26,282 nt of DNA. Origin: UBA6215 sp964484255. Lineage in GTDB: Bacteria > Omnitrophota > Gorgyraeia > Pluralincolimonadales > Pluralincolimonadaceae. Below the pieces are notes generated by a model. It made no database searches. It was not told the DNA's origin and was given only the letters and a program-made list of their open reading frames with translations. The position numbers were made by a program, and so were the translations under genes. This document shows positions 24,401-26,282 of the stretch, one piece after another (within the stretch, counting starts at the first letter, position 1; each line of letters starts with the position of its first letter). The stretch spans positions 1-26,282 of the forward strand of contig CAZAEH010000020.1 of assembly GCA_964484255.1 (NCBI GenBank), read 5' to 3'.

Positions 24401-25633
24401 CTACATCAGCGATACTGAAAGGTTCCTGAGGACGGGGACAGCTTCTTTTACCACTGCGGGATCGAACTGCGTACCGGAGCATTTCTCTATCTCTTCGCAC
24501 GCTACCTCTTTCGACAATGCCTTCCTGTAAGTCCTGGTAGATGTCATGGCGTCGAAAGCGTCGGCTATCGATATTATCTTCGTGCCTATCGGTATCTGGT
24601 CGCCTTTTAGGCCGAGGGGATATCCTTTTCCGTCGAACCTCTCGTGGTCCGAACTGGCGATCAACGAAACATCCTTGAAATCAGTTATGGTCTCCAGTAA
24701 TTCGCGGGTATAGACGGCATGCAGTTTTATGGTCTCGAATTCTTCGGGAGTGAGTTTTCCCGGCTTGTTTATCAGGCTCCTTGCTATCCCAAGCTTCCCG
24801 ACGTCATGCAGCAGTGCAGCCCACTTGGTCTTGGTGATGTCGTCGTGGGAAAGGTTCATGGCCAGCGCTATGAGCATGGCATATACGGAAACCCTTTTTG
24901 AATGGCCTATCATTGAAGGATGTTTCGTGTCGATGAGCTGGGAAAAGACCTCGCACGCTATGCCTACGGCGTCAACACTGGCCGGGATATCTATCTGGCC
25001 TGTCTCCGTGCGCACCCTCTTGAAGACATCAGTGATCCTGTCCTTGTCTATTACCTCGTTAAGAATGTTGCCGTTCTTCAATATATCGAGCGCGGTATTC
25101 ACGAGTTCCGCGGAGGCGCGTTCATTCGCCCAGGCCGACATCTCTTTCTCGACTTCTTTGATGCCGTGAACCGATTCATCCCTCAGGAATAGGTCCAGCT
25201 GGTCCCCGAGCAGTATTATTTGCGCGCCCATGGGGATCTCATTACGCTGCCTGCCGAGGGGATATCCCTTGCCGTTATACCATTCGTGGTGGTTCAGGAT
25301 CAGCTTTGCTATCGTCGAAAGATTGGGTATCTGGCTTGTGAGCTCTGCGCCTATTATCGTATGCGAAAGTATGATAGGGTTTTTTACAGGGTCTTCGTGG
25401 GTGAATAGGTAGTGCGTTATGTGCTCGGGAAGCGCCAGGTACCCGATGTCATGGAGGAGGGAGGCGTAAAATACGTTCTTTCTCTCTTCCGGCAGGATGA
25501 CCTTTGCGAATTCGGATGAAAATATGCCCACCCGCCAGGAATGGTAGAGATTGGTGCCTTCGCTCATAACGTCGAGCACATAGGCGATAGCAGAGACGAG
25601 CTCGTTTATCGTCCGCGTCGTGTTGATTTCCAT
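24401..25633 (-). CDS. Tandem HD-GYP domain protein
   Basis: A 410-residue soluble protein made of two HD-GYP-like domains. Domain 1 (about 8-155): His31, His61-Asp62, His91, His115-His116 with GKGYP at 121-125, and Asp144. Domain 2 (about 222-400): His244, His276-Asp277 in HDVGK, His305, Asp329-His330 with GKGYP at 336-338, and Asp358. HD-GYP enzymes hydrolyse cyclic di-GMP. Domain 1 has HDIGY where HDxGK is usual; domain 2 has SDHE where HHE is usual. No membrane or sensory domain is present. No Shine-Dalgarno precedes the ATG. The C-terminal stop lies 3 bases from that of maf. Confidence 0.88.
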   Translation of the reverse strand: MEINTTRTINELVSAIAYVLDVMSEGTNLYHSWRVGIFSSEFAKVILPEERKNVFYASLLHDIGYLALPEHITHYLFTHEDPVKNPIILSHTIIGAELTSQIPNLSTIAKLILNHHEWYNGKGYPLGRQRNEIPMGAQIILLGDQLDLFLRDESVHGIKEVEKEMSAWANERASAELVNTALDILKNGNILNEVIDKDRITDVFKRVRTETGQIDIPASVDAVGIACEVFSQLIDTKHPSMIGHSKRVSVYAMLIALAMNLSHDDITKTKWAALLHDVGKLGIARSLINKPGKLTPEEFETIKLHAVYTRELLETITDFKDVSLIASSDHERFDGKGYPLGLKGDQIPIGTKIISIADAFDAMTSTRTYRKALSKEVACEEIEKCSGTQFDPAVVKEAVPVLRNLSVSLM

Positions 25634-25642
25634 ATCCAGAAT

Positions 25643-25671
25643 AAACTATCACATTAGTTTTACGTTGTCAA
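25643..25671 (-). promoter_or_regulatory. Promoter of the HD-GYP gene
   Basis: On the minus strand a perfect TTGACA (25671 down to 25666) is followed after 17 bases by TAGTTT (25648-25643), matching three of six -10 bases. The ATG begins at 25633, 9 bases on, with no Shine-Dalgarno. The -35 lies over that of the divergent rluA-type promoter. Confidence 0.5.
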
Positions 25672-25694
25672 TTCGTCTCTTTGGGGGGTATAAT
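25665..25694 (+). promoter_or_regulatory. Promoter of the RluA-type gene
   Basis: TTGTCA (25665-25670), 18 bases, then a perfect TATAAT (25689-25694). The ATG at 25703 is only 8 bases after the -10 and has no Shine-Dalgarno, so the message is probably leaderless. The -35 overlaps that of the divergent HD-GYP promoter by five bases. Confidence 0.7.
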
Positions 25695-25702
25695 CATTGG
25701 CG

Positions 25703-26282
25703 ATGAGCGAGGTCAGGATTATCTACGAAGACGATAACATAATGGTCGTCGACAAGCCCGCAGGGATGCTTGTCATACCCGCACCGGGCGATAGCGGACG
25801 TACGCTGACGTATCTGCTGAATCATGACCCATCCCTTCGCGCCGGAGGCGCTAAGGGCGCTCCGCCGGCTGCACCGGCTGCGCGGCCCTGCCACAGGATT
25901 GACAGGCAGACTTCCGGGTTGATACTATATGCTAAAGGCAGGAAGACCCAGCAGGCGATGATGGAGGAGTTCAAACAGCGCCGTGTCAAGAAATCCTACA
26001 CCGCTTTCGTCAACGGGCGGCTCGACGGCAGGCGAACGGAGATAGGTTCCCCCATAGAAGGAAAGAAGGCGCTGACGCGCTACAAGCTTCTGGAACAGCG
26101 CAGGGATTTTACGGTAATCGAGGTCGAACCCGTTACCGGGCGCACGAACCAGATCCGTATACATTTTAAGTCCATAGGCCACCCCTTGGTGGGCGAAAGG
26201 AAATTCGCATTTGCCAGGGATTATAAGCTGCGGTTCAGGAGGGCCGCGCTCCATTCGCGCAGGATAGAGTTTAACCATCCGG
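25703..26282 (+). CDS. RluA-type pseudouridine synthase, truncated at window end
   Basis: The first 193 residues of an RluA-family enzyme that converts uridine to pseudouridine in rRNA or tRNA; the gene runs off the right edge. IIYEDDNIMVVDKPAGMLV opens the catalytic domain, the catalytic Asp67 is in CHRIDRQTSGL, and EVEPVTGRTNQIRIHFKSIGHPLVGE is the conserved C-terminal core motif. No N-terminal S4 domain is present. Residues about 46-61 form an Ala/Pro/Gly-rich insert just before HRIDR, not usual in the family. The target uridine cannot be told. Confidence 0.88.
   Translation, partial: MSEVRIIYEDDNIMVVDKPAGMLVIPAPGDSGRTLTYLLNHDPSLRAGGAKGAPPAAPAARPCHRIDRQTSGLILYAKGRKTQQAMMEEFKQRRVKKSYTAFVNGRLDGRRTEIGSPIEGKKALTRYKLLEQRRDFTVIEVEPVTGRTNQIRIHFKSIGHPLVGERKFAFARDYKLRFRRAALHSRRIEFNHP
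25841..25869. repeat. Imperfect inverted repeat inside the RluA-type gene
   Basis: GCCGGAGGCGC (25841-25851) can pair with GCGCTCCGCCGGC (bases 25859-25869 used), 9 of 11 positions matching around a 7-base loop. It encodes part of the low-complexity insert before the catalytic motif and is richer in GC than its surroundings. It could be a small palindromic element or simple sequence expansion. Confidence 0.4.

Noticed and set aside
1..26282. tRNA genes, CRISPR arrays, transposases, toxin-antitoxin pairs or prophage genes
   Set aside because: Looked for and not seen; gaps are too short for hidden operons and no direct-repeat array is present.

Overview
The window is a dense, gene-packed stretch of about 26 kb from a diderm bacterium. 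It holds 30 complete protein genes plus a gene fragment at each end, with no RNA genes, insertion sequences, CRISPR arrays or gene-free stretch over 110 bases. An outer membrane is implied by a signal-peptided beta-barrel porin ending in Phe and by a TolC-like secreted protein. A superoxide reductase and a ferrous iron (Feo) system point to an anaerobic or microaerophilic life. Heavy use of ATA for Ile and AGG for Arg at moderate GC, together with this gene mix, recalls candidate phyla such as Omnitrophota. That placement is inference; no rRNA is present to test it.

Layout. (1) 1-1932: a C-terminal gene fragment, a secreted TolC-like half protein, a cytosolic transglutaminase-like protein and a 1Fe superoxide reductase. 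(2) 1995-9906: a tightly overlapping run from one TATAAT promoter: trpB2, a GH94-type sugar phosphorylase, a YdbH/AsmA-like membrane protein, a DUF167 protein, a HAD phosphatase, and a PhoB/PhoR two-component pair. (3) 9931-16190: a phosphate-starvation operon behind a two-unit Pho box: stand-alone receiver, putative porin, pstS, pstC, pstA, pstB, thioredoxin-type arsenate reductase, phoU. (4) 16219-19878: an Rrf2/IscR-like regulator with four cysteines, cysteine synthase, a FeoB split into GTPase and membrane proteins, and FeoA. (5) 19924-24397: an FMN split-barrel protein, a COG2426 membrane protein, CstA, a BaiN/HI0933 flavoprotein and Maf. (6) 24401-26282: a tandem HD-GYP protein on the minus strand, divergent from a truncated RluA-type pseudouridine synthase.

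How the parts fit. PhoR/PhoB is encoded just upstream of the operon it probably controls. The Pho box lacks a good -35 behind it, as expected for an activator-dependent promoter. The operon covers the whole phosphate path: porin across the outer membrane, PstS in the periplasm, PstCAB across the inner membrane, PhoU for signalling, and ArsC against arsenate that enters with phosphate. The next operon pairs iron uptake with cysteine synthesis under a regulator that probably carries an Fe-S cluster, so it looks like a supply line for Fe-S cluster assembly.

The less expected signals are regulatory. Four genes without a Shine-Dalgarno sequence have their -10 box only 7-10 bases from the ATG, whereas three with a Shine-Dalgarno have it 23-27 bases away; this suggests leaderless transcription of one class. 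The HD-GYP and RluA promoters are divergent and share almost the same -35 bases. The HD-GYP protein is a tandem duplication in which each copy departs from the consensus at a different motif. I see no wholly new defence or mobile system; the best candidates for new biology are the stand-alone receiver in the Pho operon, the coupling of a sugar phosphorylase to phoBR, and the Fe-S regulated cysteine/iron operon.
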